40,768 bases of DNA from Avimonoglobus sp965151315 (GTDB lineage Bacteria; Bacillota; Clostridia; UBA1381), in the NCBI GenBank assembly GCA_965151315.1, contig CBCTZG010000017.1, positions 1 to 40,768 on the forward strand. The letters run 5' to 3'. A model generated the notes under the pieces. The model was not told the DNA's origin and searched no databases. It saw only the letters and a program-made list of their open reading frames with translations. Below are positions 15,187 to 22,691 of the stretch, piece by piece; positions within the stretch are counted from its first letter, which is position 1, and every line of letters starts with the position of its first letter. Both the position numbers and the translations under genes were made by a program.

Positions 15187-17211
15187 ATGCGGGATATTCG
15201 GTATTTAAAGGGTGTTGGGGAAGCGAGAGCCAAGCTGTTTGCGAAAAAAAATATCACAACAGTAGAAGAGCTTTTGTATTTTTTCCCCCGGGACTATGAG
15301 GACCGGACAAAAATGAAAATGATATCGGCCTGTGAGCCGGGAGAAACGGTGTGCGTCAAAGCCGCCGTTTTTTCTGGTGTCCAGGAAACCCGGATCCGGA
15401 AAAATATGGCGATCTATTCTATGATTATCAGCGATGAAACCGGCGGCATGACCGTGATCTGGTACAACAATCCCTATGTAAAGGACGCTTTTGAAACAGG
15501 GAAGGAATACATATTCTGCGGGAAGATACAGGCCGGCCGGCAGAAACGGGAGATGGTAAACCCAATTTATGAAAAACCGGGAAACCAGCGGTATACAGGG
15601 AAAATCGTCCCAATCTACCCCTTAACCGGAACCTTGACCCAAAAGCAGGTGCAAAACGCCATGGAGCAGGCAATCGCGGCGGCAGGCCAGCTGGACGAAT
15701 ACCTGCCGGAGACGCTCCGCCGGCGGTATCAGCTGGCAGAACTGAATTTTGCTATGCAAAACATCCACTTTCCAGCGGATTTCCAGAGCTACGCGGTGGC
15801 CCGCCGGCGGTTTGTGTTTGAGGAATTGCTGATCCTGCAGCTGGCGCTGCTGGGGCAGAAGTCCGCGGCACATAAAGCCCGACGGACGCCGTTTGCCGAC
15901 GTAGACTGCAAAAAGACGTTTATACACGCACTGCCCTTTGCATTGACCGGCGCCCAGAGCCGGGTGCTGGACGAGATCTGCGCGGATTTTCAAAAAAACA
16001 CGCCTATGAACCGGCTGGTGCAGGGGGATGTGGGCTCGGGGAAAACGGCTGTAGCGGCGGCGGCTATGTACGTAGCGGTGCGAAATGGATATCAGGCCGT
16101 TATCATGGCGCCCACGGAAATTTTGGCTTCCCAGCATTTTGAGACTTTCTCCCAGTTTTTTCAAGGACTGGGCCTTCGTCTGTGCCTCCTGACCGGCAGT
16201 ACGAAAAAGAAGAAGGATTTGTACGAAAGGATCGCCGCAGGGGAAATGGATATTATTATCGGGACCCACGCGGTAATCCAAAAGGACGTGCATTACAGCC
16301 GGCTGGGCCTGGTGGTGGCGGACGAACAGCATCGGTTTGGCGTTTCCCAGCGGGCGGCATTGGTCAATAAGGGGGAGAACCCCCATGTGCTGATTATGAC
16401 GGCAACCCCTATTCCCAGGACACTGGCGTTTATTTTGTACGGCGATCTGGACATTTCGGTGATCGACCAGCTGCCCCCGGGGCGGAAACCGGTGGCGACC
16501 TATGCGGTGGGCGAAAATATGCGTAAGCGGATTTATGCCTTTTTGGAGAAAAATCTGGCGGCAGGCACCCAATGTTATGTGGTCTGTCCGCTGATTGCGG
16601 AAACGGAAAAAAGCGATTTGAAAAACGCAGAGCATATCCGGGACGAAATGGCCCGTATTTTCTCGAATCGTACAGTAGGGCTGATCCACGGGAAAATGAA
16701 ACTGGCGGAAAAAGATACGGTTATGGCGGATTTTGCCGCCCATCGGATTGATATCCTGGTTTCAACAACCGTAATCGAGGTGGGTGTCAATGTGCCGAAC
16801 AGCAATATTATGATCATTGAGAACGCGGAGCGGTTTGGGCTGAGCCAGCTGCACCAGCTGCGGGGCCGGGTGGGCCGCGGCGCCGAACAGGCGTATTGTA
16901 TCCTGTTTGCCCATGGCCGCGGGGACATCACCAAAAAGCGGATGGAGACCATGTGTACCTCAAACGACGGCTTTTATATTTCGGAGCAGGATCTGCGGCT
17001 GCGGGGGCCCGGCGATTTTTTCGGGACGCGGCAGCATGGCTTGCCAGACTTAAAAATCGCCAATCTGTTTCAGGATATGGAGCTGCTGAAACTGGCCCAG
17101 GAGGCCGCGGCTGAGATCCTGCGCCGGGACAGGGAGCTTAGCCTTGCGGAGCACACGGGGCTAAAGGAAAAAGTGGCCAATGTGTTTTCTGGTGAGATCG
17201 CTATGAATTAA
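15187..17211 (+). CDS. recG: ATP-dependent DNA helicase RecG
   Basis: A 674-residue superfamily 2 helicase that remodels stalled replication forks and Holliday junctions. An N-terminal wedge/OB-fold region (about residues 1-230) includes VGEARAKLFAKKNITTVEELLYFFPRDYEDR. The motor follows: Walker A GDVGSGKT (280-287), DEQHRFGV (DEQH box, 379-382), TATPIPRTLA and the C-terminal QLHQLRGRVGRG. The length is normal. ATG 15187 lies 7 bases after AGAAGGAGCGG. It follows fakA with a 12-base gap, as in many Firmicutes. Confidence 0.98.
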   Translation: MRDIRYLKGVGEARAKLFAKKNITTVEELLYFFPRDYEDRTKMKMISACEPGETVCVKAAVFSGVQETRIRKNMAIYSMIISDETGGMTVIWYNNPYVKDAFETGKEYIFCGKIQAGRQKREMVNPIYEKPGNQRYTGKIVPIYPLTGTLTQKQVQNAMEQAIAAAGQLDEYLPETLRRRYQLAELNFAMQNIHFPADFQSYAVARRRFVFEELLILQLALLGQKSAAHKARRTPFADVDCKKTFIHALPFALTGAQSRVLDEICADFQKNTPMNRLVQGDVGSGKTAVAAAAMYVAVRNGYQAVIMAPTEILASQHFETFSQFFQGLGLRLCLLTGSTKKKKDLYERIAAGEMDIIIGTHAVIQKDVHYSRLGLVVADEQHRFGVSQRAALVNKGENPHVLIMTATPIPRTLAFILYGDLDISVIDQLPPGRKPVATYAVGENMRKRIYAFLEKNLAAGTQCYVVCPLIAETEKSDLKNAEHIRDEMARIFSNRTVGLIHGKMKLAEKDTVMADFAAHRIDILVSTTVIEVGVNVPNSNIMIIENAERFGLSQLHQLRGRVGRGAEQAYCILFAHGRGDITKKRMETMCTSNDGFYISEQDLRLRGPGDFFGTRQHGLPDLKIANLFQDMELLKLAQEAAAEILRRDRELSLAEHTGLKEKVANVFSGEIAMN

Positions 17212-17237
17212 AACCGTAAATATGCGAAAAACCGGAG

Positions 17238-17288
17238 GTTCTTTTTTGGGATTTTAATAATTCTGTAAAAAATCCCGAACTTTTTTTA
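17238..17288 (+). terminator. Terminator after recG
   Basis: GTTC (17238-17241) plus GGGATTTT (17248-17255) pair with AAAATCCC (17269-17276) plus GAAC (17277-17280), with a bulged T-run, then seven T. It separates recG from the rsmD promoter that starts ten bases later. Confidence 0.8.
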
Positions 17289-17297
17289 GAAATAATG

Positions 17298-17326
17298 TTG
17301 ACCTTTTGGGGATTTTCAGTTACAAT
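17298..17326 (+). promoter_or_regulatory. Promoter of rsmD-coaD
   Basis: TTGACC (17298-17303) and TACAAT (17321-17326) are separated by 17 bases, 30 bases before the rsmD start. Confidence 0.85.
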
Positions 17327-17355
17327 ATAGATATGTAATGTGGGAGGAGTATGAT

Positions 17356-17904
17356 GTGCGGATAATTGCGGGTACCCGGCGGGGACATAAGCTGCTGGAT
17401 TTTCCGGGCGCGGACATCCGTCCGACAACAGACCGGGTCAAGGAGTCTATGTTCAACTTAATCCAGGATCGGCTGCGGGACGCGGAAGTGCTGGATCTAT
17501 TCGGTGGCAGCGGCGCGCTGAGCTTTGAGGCGCTGAGCCGGGGAGCAAGGCATGCGGTTTTGCTGGATATTGATCCCCGATCGGTGGATTTAATCCGGCG
17601 GAATGCGGACAAGCTTTCGTTTGCGGATCGGGTGTTGGTTTTGCAAACAGACGCCCGAGCGTATTTGCCAGTTGTGCAGGCGCGGTTTGATATTATTTTT
17701 TTAGATCCGCCCTATAACAAAGGGTTTGTCAAGCCACTGCTGTGCGAAATCGCGGTCCAGGATATTCTTACATCAGCGGGGATTGCCGTTTTAGAAAGCG
17801 ATTCTTCTGATGATCATGGGGAAATTCCGGGTCTGTCCATCCGAAAACAAAGGAAATACGGGAGAACCTTCGTTACAATATACCAAAGAGGTGAAGAACA
17901 GTGA
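17356..17904 (+). CDS. rsmD: 16S rRNA (guanine-N2-)-methyltransferase RsmD
   Basis: A 182-residue SAM-dependent methyltransferase that modifies G966 of 16S rRNA (E. coli numbering). It has the family N-terminus MRIIAGTRRGHKL, TTDRVKESMFN, the SAM-binding motif VLDLFGGSGALSFEALSRGA (45-64) and the catalytic DPPY (117-120). The start is GTG 17356, 8 bases after GGAGG; an upstream in-frame ATG (17338) precedes the ribosome binding site and is rejected. Its stop overlaps the coaD start by four bases (GTGA), a sign of translational coupling. The rsmD-coaD pair is conserved in Firmicutes. Confidence 0.95.
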   Translation: MRIIAGTRRGHKLLDFPGADIRPTTDRVKESMFNLIQDRLRDAEVLDLFGGSGALSFEALSRGARHAVLLDIDPRSVDLIRRNADKLSFADRVLVLQTDARAYLPVVQARFDIIFLDPPYNKGFVKPLLCEIAVQDILTSAGIAVLESDSSDDHGEIPGLSIRKQRKYGRTFVTIYQRGEEQ

Positions 17905-18377
17905 GAATCGCGGTTTATCCCGGAAGCTTTGATCCCATTACGAACGGGCATTTAGATATTATCCGGCGGGCGGCTAAGGTATATGACCAGGTGATTGTTG
18001 GGGTTTTGAACAATATCAGCAAAAGCCCTGTGTTTACGGCGCAGGAGCGCCTGGAGATGATCGAGTCGGTGACGGCGGATATACCCAATGTGACCTGCGA
18101 TATATTCAACGGCCTTTTGGTGGAATTTGCAAAGCAGCAAAACGCCACCGTAATTATTAAGGGGCTGCGGACTGTGGCTGACTTTGAATACGAGTTCCAG
18201 ATGGCTTTGCTCAACAAGGCCTTAAATCCGGAATACGAAACCATGTTTATGATGACGGATACCAAATATTCGTATATCAGCTCCAGCATGGTGAAGGAAG
18301 TCGCGAAATATAAAGGTGAGCTGGAGGGGCTTGTGCCCAGCCAGCTGATTCCAAAAATAAAATTAAAGTATAAATAA
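17901..18377 (+). CDS. coaD: Phosphopantetheine adenylyltransferase
   Basis: A 158-residue nucleotidyltransferase that makes dephospho-CoA from 4'-phosphopantetheine and ATP, the penultimate step of CoA synthesis. It begins MRIAVYPGSFDPITNGHLDIIRR, with the TxGH motif at 14-17 region, and has KGLRTVADFEYEFQMALLN and YSYISSSMVKE, the second adenylyltransferase signature. The GTG start overlaps the rsmD stop, and GAGGTG lies 7 bases before it. Standard length. Confidence 0.97.
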   Translation: MRIAVYPGSFDPITNGHLDIIRRAAKVYDQVIVGVLNNISKSPVFTAQERLEMIESVTADIPNVTCDIFNGLLVEFAKQQNATVIIKGLRTVADFEYEFQMALLNKALNPEYETMFMMTDTKYSYISSSMVKEVAKYKGELEGLVPSQLIPKIKLKYK

Positions 18378-18397
18378 TAGGATGGGAGTTTTGCAAA

Positions 18398-18841
18398 ATG
18401 GAAATAATGGAAATCATCGACATGATGGAAGAAACGATCGATAAGGCGCCGACCGTTCCTTTAAGCGGCAAAATCCTGGTAGACAAAGAGGATTTGCTGG
18501 ATTACATACAGGAAATGCGCCTGGTTTACCCGGACGAGCTGAAGGAGGCAAAGTGGGTAAAGGACGAACGGCAAAGGATCCTGTCCGAGGCGGAATCCAG
18601 GGCGGACGCTATGGTGAAAAACGCGGAAGAGAAAATGATCCAGATGGTGGATGAAAATGAGATCACAAGGCAGGCCTATGAGCAGGCAAATCAGCTGGTG
18701 AACGACGCCCAGACCCAGGCTGCCAGTATCAAGACTGACGTGGATCAATACGCCGACGATGTTTTAGGCGATGTTGAGCGCCGGCTGGATATGCTCCTGA
18801 AAAAGGTGCATGACGACCGGGTATACTTTAATAATAAATAA
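18398..18841 (+). CDS. Conserved coiled-coil protein downstream of coaD, function unknown
   Basis: A 147-residue, highly charged protein. Residues 1-15 (MEIMEIIDMMEETID) and about 45-140 are predicted helical by eye, with long heptad-like Glu/Lys/Ala runs (ERQRILSEAESRADAMVKNAEEKMIQM). There are no membrane segments and no known catalytic motif. Such proteins are often seen after coaD in Clostridia and are sometimes labelled as ATPase subunit H/E-like because of coiled-coil similarity; I do not accept that, since the real V-ATPase operon is elsewhere in the window. The KAPTVPLSGKILVDKEDLLDYIQEM segment may be a membrane- or partner-binding motif. A structural or cell-envelope role is possible but unproven. 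Confidence 0.75.
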   Translation: MEIMEIIDMMEETIDKAPTVPLSGKILVDKEDLLDYIQEMRLVYPDELKEAKWVKDERQRILSEAESRADAMVKNAEEKMIQMVDENEITRQAYEQANQLVNDAQTQAASIKTDVDQYADDVLGDVERRLDMLLKKVHDDRVYFNNK

Positions 18842-18854
18842 TTTGGATGAAACG

Positions 18855-18906
18855 GGAAGGCTGTGCCATAATGGTGATTCATGGGATGGCCTTTCTTCTT
18901 TTTGGC
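18855..18906 (+). terminator. Weak terminator-like hairpin before the thioesterase gene
   Basis: AAGGC and CCAT near 18856-18868 can pair with ATGG and GCCTT near 18880-18893, with internal loops, followed by a pyrimidine-rich TTCTTCTTTTT tract. It is imperfect and may be only partly effective. Confidence 0.4.
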
Positions 18907-18922
18907 TAATAGGGAGGCTGCT

Positions 18923-19309
18923 ATGAAAATTGGGCAGGTAGGAAAATTTGAAACAGTCGTCACAGCGGAAAATACGGCCCAGGCAATGGGAAGCGGCAGC
19001 ATGCCGGTGTTTGCCACGCCGGCTATGGCAGCCGCCATGGAGGCTGCCAGCGTGGACTGCGTCCGGGACGGACTGGAGGAAGGCTCTGCCACGGTAGGGA
19101 CCAGCCTGTCACTGCGGCATACGGCCGCCACGCCCGTGGGGATGCGGGTGACGGCTGTGGCGGAGTTGGTGGCAATTGAAGGGCGGCTTCTGCGGTTTGC
19201 CGTTACCGCCTCGGATGAAGCTGGTGTGATCGGGCAGGCGGAGCATGAACGCGTGATTGTGCAGGCAGACCGGTTTTTAGAAAAAACAAACGGGAAGGGG
19301 CGGAAATGA
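18923..19309 (+). CDS. Hot-dog thioesterase, fluoroacetyl-CoA thioesterase (FlK)-like
   Basis: A 128-residue single hot-dog domain. The residues FATPAMAAAMEAAS (Thr32, Glu40) and LRHTAATPVG (His66) match the Thr-Glu-His triad of FlK from Streptomyces cattleya, with the same spacing (8 and 26 residues). FlK hydrolyses fluoroacetyl-CoA, but most relatives have unknown acyl-CoA substrates, so I name only the fold and activity class. ATG 18923 follows GGGAGG by 6 bases; upstream in-frame codons lie in the hairpin. It ends one base before formate-tetrahydrofolate ligase, so the two are co-translated. A housekeeping role in clearing unwanted acyl-CoA is possible. Confidence 0.85.
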   Translation: MKIGQVGKFETVVTAENTAQAMGSGSMPVFATPAMAAAMEAASVDCVRDGLEEGSATVGTSLSLRHTAATPVGMRVTAVAELVAIEGRLLRFAVTASDEAGVIGQAEHERVIVQADRFLEKTNGKGRK

Positions 19310-19310
19310 C

Positions 19311-20981
19311 ATGCTGAGCGATATTGAAATTGCCCAGGCGGCGAAGATGGAGCATATTCGGGATATTGCGGAAAAGTTGGATATCCACGAAGATGAACTT
19401 GAATTTTACGGGAAGTATAAGGCAAAGCTTTCCGATGAACTGACGCGGCGGGTACAGAGCAATCCAGATGGAAAATTGGTTTTGGTAACGGCGATCAACC
19501 CCACGCCTGCCGGCGAGGGGAAAACCACCACCACGGTAGGCTTAGGGGACGCCATGACCCTGTTGGGGAAAAAATGCGTCCTGGCTCTCCGGGAGCCTTC
19601 CATGGGCCCGGTGATGGGGATCAAGGGCGGCGCTGCCGGCGGCGGATACAGCCAGGTGGTGCCTATGGAGGACATCAATCTGCATTTTACTGGGGATATG
19701 CATGCCATATCCGCGGCGAATAATTTGCTGTCAGCAATGATTGACAACCATATCCATCAGGGGAACGCCCTGGATATTGATGTGGCAAACATTGTCTGGA
19801 AACGGGTCGTGGACATGAACGACCGGGCGCTGCGCAGCGTTGTGGTAGGCCTGGGCGGCAAGGTGAACGGTGTGCCCCGGGAGGATGGGTACATGATTAC
19901 TGTGGCTTCGGAAATTATGGCAATCCTATGCCTGGCCGACGATTTGGAGGATTTGAAGAAGCGGCTGGGGAATATCATTATTGGCTACAACCGGTCAGGT
20001 GATCCGGTAACCGCACGGGATCTGCGGGCGGACGGCGCTATGACGGTGCTGTTAAAGGACGCCATTAAGCCTAACCTGGTCCAAACGCTGGCCCATACTC
20101 CCTGCTTGATCCATGGCGGACCCTTTGCAAACATTGCCCATGGCTGCAACAGCGTGATCGCCACAAGGCTGGCGCTGAAGCTTTCAGACTATACGATCAC
20201 GGAAGCCGGCTTCGGCGCGGATTTAGGGGCGGAGAAGTTCATGGATATCAAATGCCGGGCTGCGGGGCTGAAGCCGGATGCAGTGGTGATTGTAGCTACA
20301 GTCCGGGCGTTGAAATATAATGGCGGCGCGGCGAAGGCCGATTTAAAAATCCCCAATGTAGAAGCGCTGCGGGCCGGGATTGTGAATTTAAAAAAGCATA
20401 TTGAAAATATGCAGCTCTATCAGGTGCCCGTTGTGGTGGCGGTGAACCGGTTTGATACAGATTCAGCAGAGGAACTGGAAACAGTGATCAAGACCTGCGG
20501 GGAATACGGCGTGGAGTGCGCCCTGTCCGAGGTATTTGCCAAAGGCGGTGAAGGCGGGGTAGAATTGGCGGAAAAGGTTGTGGCCGCTATAGAAAGAACG
20601 CCGTCCAATTACGCGCCCCTATACGATGAAAACGCTTCTATTCAGGATAAAATCCACACGATTGTAACCAAAATTTACGGCGGCGCCGGGGCGGTATATA
20701 CCCCTAAGGCGGAAAAGCAGATCAAACGGCTGGAGGCGCTGGGCTTAGATAAAATGCCGGTTTGTATGGCAAAAACCCAGTATTCCCTTTCGGATAACCC
20801 GGCGCTTTTAGGCAGGCCGGAAAACTTTACGGTCACGGTATCTACAGTACGGGTGTCCAACGGCGCTGGGTTTATTGTGGCGGAAACCGGGGATATTATG
20901 GTGATGCCGGGGCTGCCTAAGGAGCCTGCCGCCAATCAGATAGACATTGACGGCCAAGGGAAAATTGTAGGATTATTTTAA
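19311..20981 (+). CDS. fhs: Formate-tetrahydrofolate ligase
   Basis: A 556-residue enzyme that uses ATP to join formate to tetrahydrofolate, giving 10-formyl-THF; it serves purine synthesis and, in acetogens, the methyl branch of the Wood-Ljungdahl pathway. The P-loop segment PTPAGEGKTTTTVGLGDAM (about 64-82), REPSMGPVMGIKGGAAGGGYSQV and FTGDMHAISAANNLL are family hallmarks. Length is normal (usually 555-560). It starts one base after the thioesterase stop. No other Wood-Ljungdahl gene is in the window, so its presence alone does not show acetogenesis. Confidence 0.98.
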   Translation: MLSDIEIAQAAKMEHIRDIAEKLDIHEDELEFYGKYKAKLSDELTRRVQSNPDGKLVLVTAINPTPAGEGKTTTTVGLGDAMTLLGKKCVLALREPSMGPVMGIKGGAAGGGYSQVVPMEDINLHFTGDMHAISAANNLLSAMIDNHIHQGNALDIDVANIVWKRVVDMNDRALRSVVVGLGGKVNGVPREDGYMITVASEIMAILCLADDLEDLKKRLGNIIIGYNRSGDPVTARDLRADGAMTVLLKDAIKPNLVQTLAHTPCLIHGGPFANIAHGCNSVIATRLALKLSDYTITEAGFGADLGAEKFMDIKCRAAGLKPDAVVIVATVRALKYNGGAAKADLKIPNVEALRAGIVNLKKHIENMQLYQVPVVVAVNRFDTDSAEELETVIKTCGEYGVECALSEVFAKGGEGGVELAEKVVAAIERTPSNYAPLYDENASIQDKIHTIVTKIYGGAGAVYTPKAEKQIKRLEALGLDKMPVCMAKTQYSLSDNPALLGRPENFTVTVSTVRVSNGAGFIVAETGDIMVMPGLPKEPAANQIDIDGQGKIVGLF

Positions 20982-20993
20982 AGGGGAAAGCCT

Positions 20994-21428
20994 ATGGAAT
21001 ATCGTTCAAATAGTGCGAAGGACACTAAAAATATCGCCAGGGCGATGGCAAAGCGGCTGGAGCCGGGGGATGTGCTGTGCATCTACGGCGATCTGGGCGC
21101 GGGAAAAACTGCGTTTACCCAGGGGCTTGCCGCCGGTTTGGGGGTTGAAGGGATCGTTTCCAGCCCCACCTTTACCATTGTTAACTGCTACGAGGGCCGG
21201 CTGCCCTTATATCACTTTGACACATACCGGATTGCCGACTGTGACGAAATGGACGATATTGGCTATGAGGAATATGTTTATGGAGACGGCGTGACGGTGA
21301 TTGAATGGCCGGAAATGATCCGGGAGATCCTGCCGGAGCGCCGGTATGACATCCGGATCGAAAAGGATGACGCCCAAGACGCGGATTTCCGGCGGATCCG
21401 AATTGAAAAAATGGAGAGAAGCGAATGA
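20994..21428 (+). CDS. tsaE: tRNA threonylcarbamoyladenosine biosynthesis ATPase TsaE
   Basis: A 144-residue P-loop ATPase that works with TsaB and TsaD to make the t6A base of tRNAs reading ANN codons. Walker A is GDLGAGKT (32-39); further markers are SSPTFTIVNCYEG, LYHFDTYRI and VTVIEWPEM. Length is standard. The stop overlaps the tsaB start (ATGA), indicating coupling. It begins 12 bases after fhs, so it may share that transcript. Confidence 0.96.
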   Translation: MEYRSNSAKDTKNIARAMAKRLEPGDVLCIYGDLGAGKTAFTQGLAAGLGVEGIVSSPTFTIVNCYEGRLPLYHFDTYRIADCDEMDDIGYEEYVYGDGVTVIEWPEMIREILPERRYDIRIEKDDAQDADFRRIRIEKMERSE

Positions 21429-22141
21429 AAATCTTAGCGGTAGACAGCTCCGCCAACGTAGCCTCGGCGGCGATTACCGAGGATGACAAGCTGATATGTG
21501 AATTTACATTGAACCATAAAAAGACCCATTCGGAAAAGCTGATGCCCATGATCGACGAGCTGTTCCATAGCGCACAACTGACGCCGGGAGATATTGACCT
21601 GTTCGCGGCGGCTAACGGCCCTGGCTCTTTTACGGGCCTGCGGATCGGTGTGGCGACGGTCAAGGGGCTGGCCCATGCGGTACAAAAGCCGGTGGCTGGC
21701 GTCAGTACCCTCTTGGCCATGGCGTATAATCTGCCCTTTTGCGGCGCTTTGGTTGCCCCGATTATGGACGCCCGGCGGGCTCAGGTGTATAATGGGATCT
21801 ACCGCTGGCGGTCGGGGCGGTTTGAAGCAGTGGCCGCACCCCGGGCCATAGCCATGCGGGACTGCCTGGCGGATTTGCGGGAGCTGGGGGAGCCGGTGGT
21901 CTTTTTAGGGGACGGCGTACCGGTCCATCGAGAGCAGATCCAGGCGCAGCTGGGCGGACAGGCGATGTTTGCCCCATCCAGCTGCAACCGGCAGCGGGCG
22001 GCGTCGGTGGCGCTGGCCGCTGCCCAGATGTATCAGGACGGGCTTTGCCAAAATTATTATACATTGGCTCCGGTATATCTGCGCAAGCCGCAGGCGGAGC
22101 GGGAATGGGAGGAAAAAGAAAATGTTAGCAATCGGCAGTGA
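21425..22141 (+). CDS. tsaB: tRNA threonylcarbamoyladenosine biosynthesis protein TsaB
   Basis: A 238-residue ASKHA-fold protein, the non-catalytic partner of TsaD in the t6A transferase. It begins MKILAVDSSANVASAAI, with HSEKLMPMIDELF, the signature GPGSFTGLRIGVATVKGLA, and VAPIMDARRAQVYNGIY, all typical. It overlaps tsaE by four bases, and its last 20 bases overlap rpiB. The usual neighbours rimI and tsaD are not next to it here, so tsaD must lie elsewhere. Confidence 0.95.
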   Translation: MKILAVDSSANVASAAITEDDKLICEFTLNHKKTHSEKLMPMIDELFHSAQLTPGDIDLFAAANGPGSFTGLRIGVATVKGLAHAVQKPVAGVSTLLAMAYNLPFCGALVAPIMDARRAQVYNGIYRWRSGRFEAVAAPRAIAMRDCLADLRELGEPVVFLGDGVPVHREQIQAQLGGQAMFAPSSCNRQRAASVALAAAQMYQDGLCQNYYTLAPVYLRKPQAEREWEEKENVSNRQ

Positions 22142-22556
22142 CCACGGCGGTTTTGAACTGAAAAACCATATTATCAAGCATTTGGAAGAACGAGGAGTTT
22201 CTTATCGGGATTTTGGCTGTTACGATGAAAACAGCGTGGATTATCCGGATATCGCCAAGGCGGTTGGCGAAGCGGTGGCCGGCGGGGAATATGACCGCGG
22301 GATCCTGATCTGCGGAACCGGGATCGGAATTTCCATCGCCGCTAACAAGGTGCCGGGGATCCGGGCGGCTTTATGCGCCGATGTATACAGCGCTCAGATG
22401 ACGAAGCGTCATAATAACGCCAATATTATTTGCTTGGGCGGCCGGGTGGTTGGCCGGGAGCTGGCGTGTATGATTGTAGACGCTTGGCTGGACGCGGAAT
22501 TCGAAGGCGGCCGGCATCAAAATCGGATTGACAAGATTCATCAAATGGAAAGATAA
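22122..22556 (+). CDS. rpiB: Ribose 5-phosphate isomerase B
   Basis: A 144-residue RpiB/LacAB-family isomerase that interconverts ribose 5-phosphate and ribulose 5-phosphate. It begins MLAIGSDHGGFELK, where Asp and His of SDHGG bind substrate, and carries the catalytic cysteine in ILICGTGIGISIAANK (Cys64) and KRHNNANIICLGGRVVG. ATG 22122 lies inside tsaB, with GGGAGGAAAAAG just before it. The upstream in-frame ATG (21969) is a shadow of tsaB. A terminator follows immediately. LacA/LacB-type activity is less likely because no lac or tagatose genes are nearby. Confidence 0.95.
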   Translation: MLAIGSDHGGFELKNHIIKHLEERGVSYRDFGCYDENSVDYPDIAKAVGEAVAGGEYDRGILICGTGIGISIAANKVPGIRAALCADVYSAQMTKRHNNANIICLGGRVVGRELACMIVDAWLDAEFEGGRHQNRIDKIHQMER

Positions 22557-22559
22557 AAC

Positions 22560-22591
22560 GCCAGCCCTGCAAAGTCCCAGGCTGGCATTTT
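22560..22591 (+). terminator. Terminator after rpiB
   Basis: GCCAGCC (22560-22566) and GGCTGGC (22580-22586) form a perfect stem, followed by ATTTTG. The U-tract is short but the stem is strong. Confidence 0.8.
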
Positions 22592-22633
22592 GCCGCTATT
22601 CTACTAAACTGTTAAAATGCAGTCTGGAATTAC

Positions 22634-22662
22634 TTGCCAAACCCTTCCGGATATGTTATAAT
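22634..22662 (+). promoter_or_regulatory. Promoter of the AGCS symporter gene
   Basis: TTGCCA (22634-22639) and TATAAT (22657-22662) are separated by 17 bases, 29 bases before the ATG, which has an AGGAGG ribosome binding site. Confidence 0.88.
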
Positions 22663-22691
22663 TTTGTCAATTATAGGTTGAGGAGGATTAT

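Noticed and set aside
18398..18841. Annotation as a V-ATPase subunit
   Set aside because: Similarity is limited to coiled-coil composition; a complete set of stalk subunits exists in the operon at 33349-36759.
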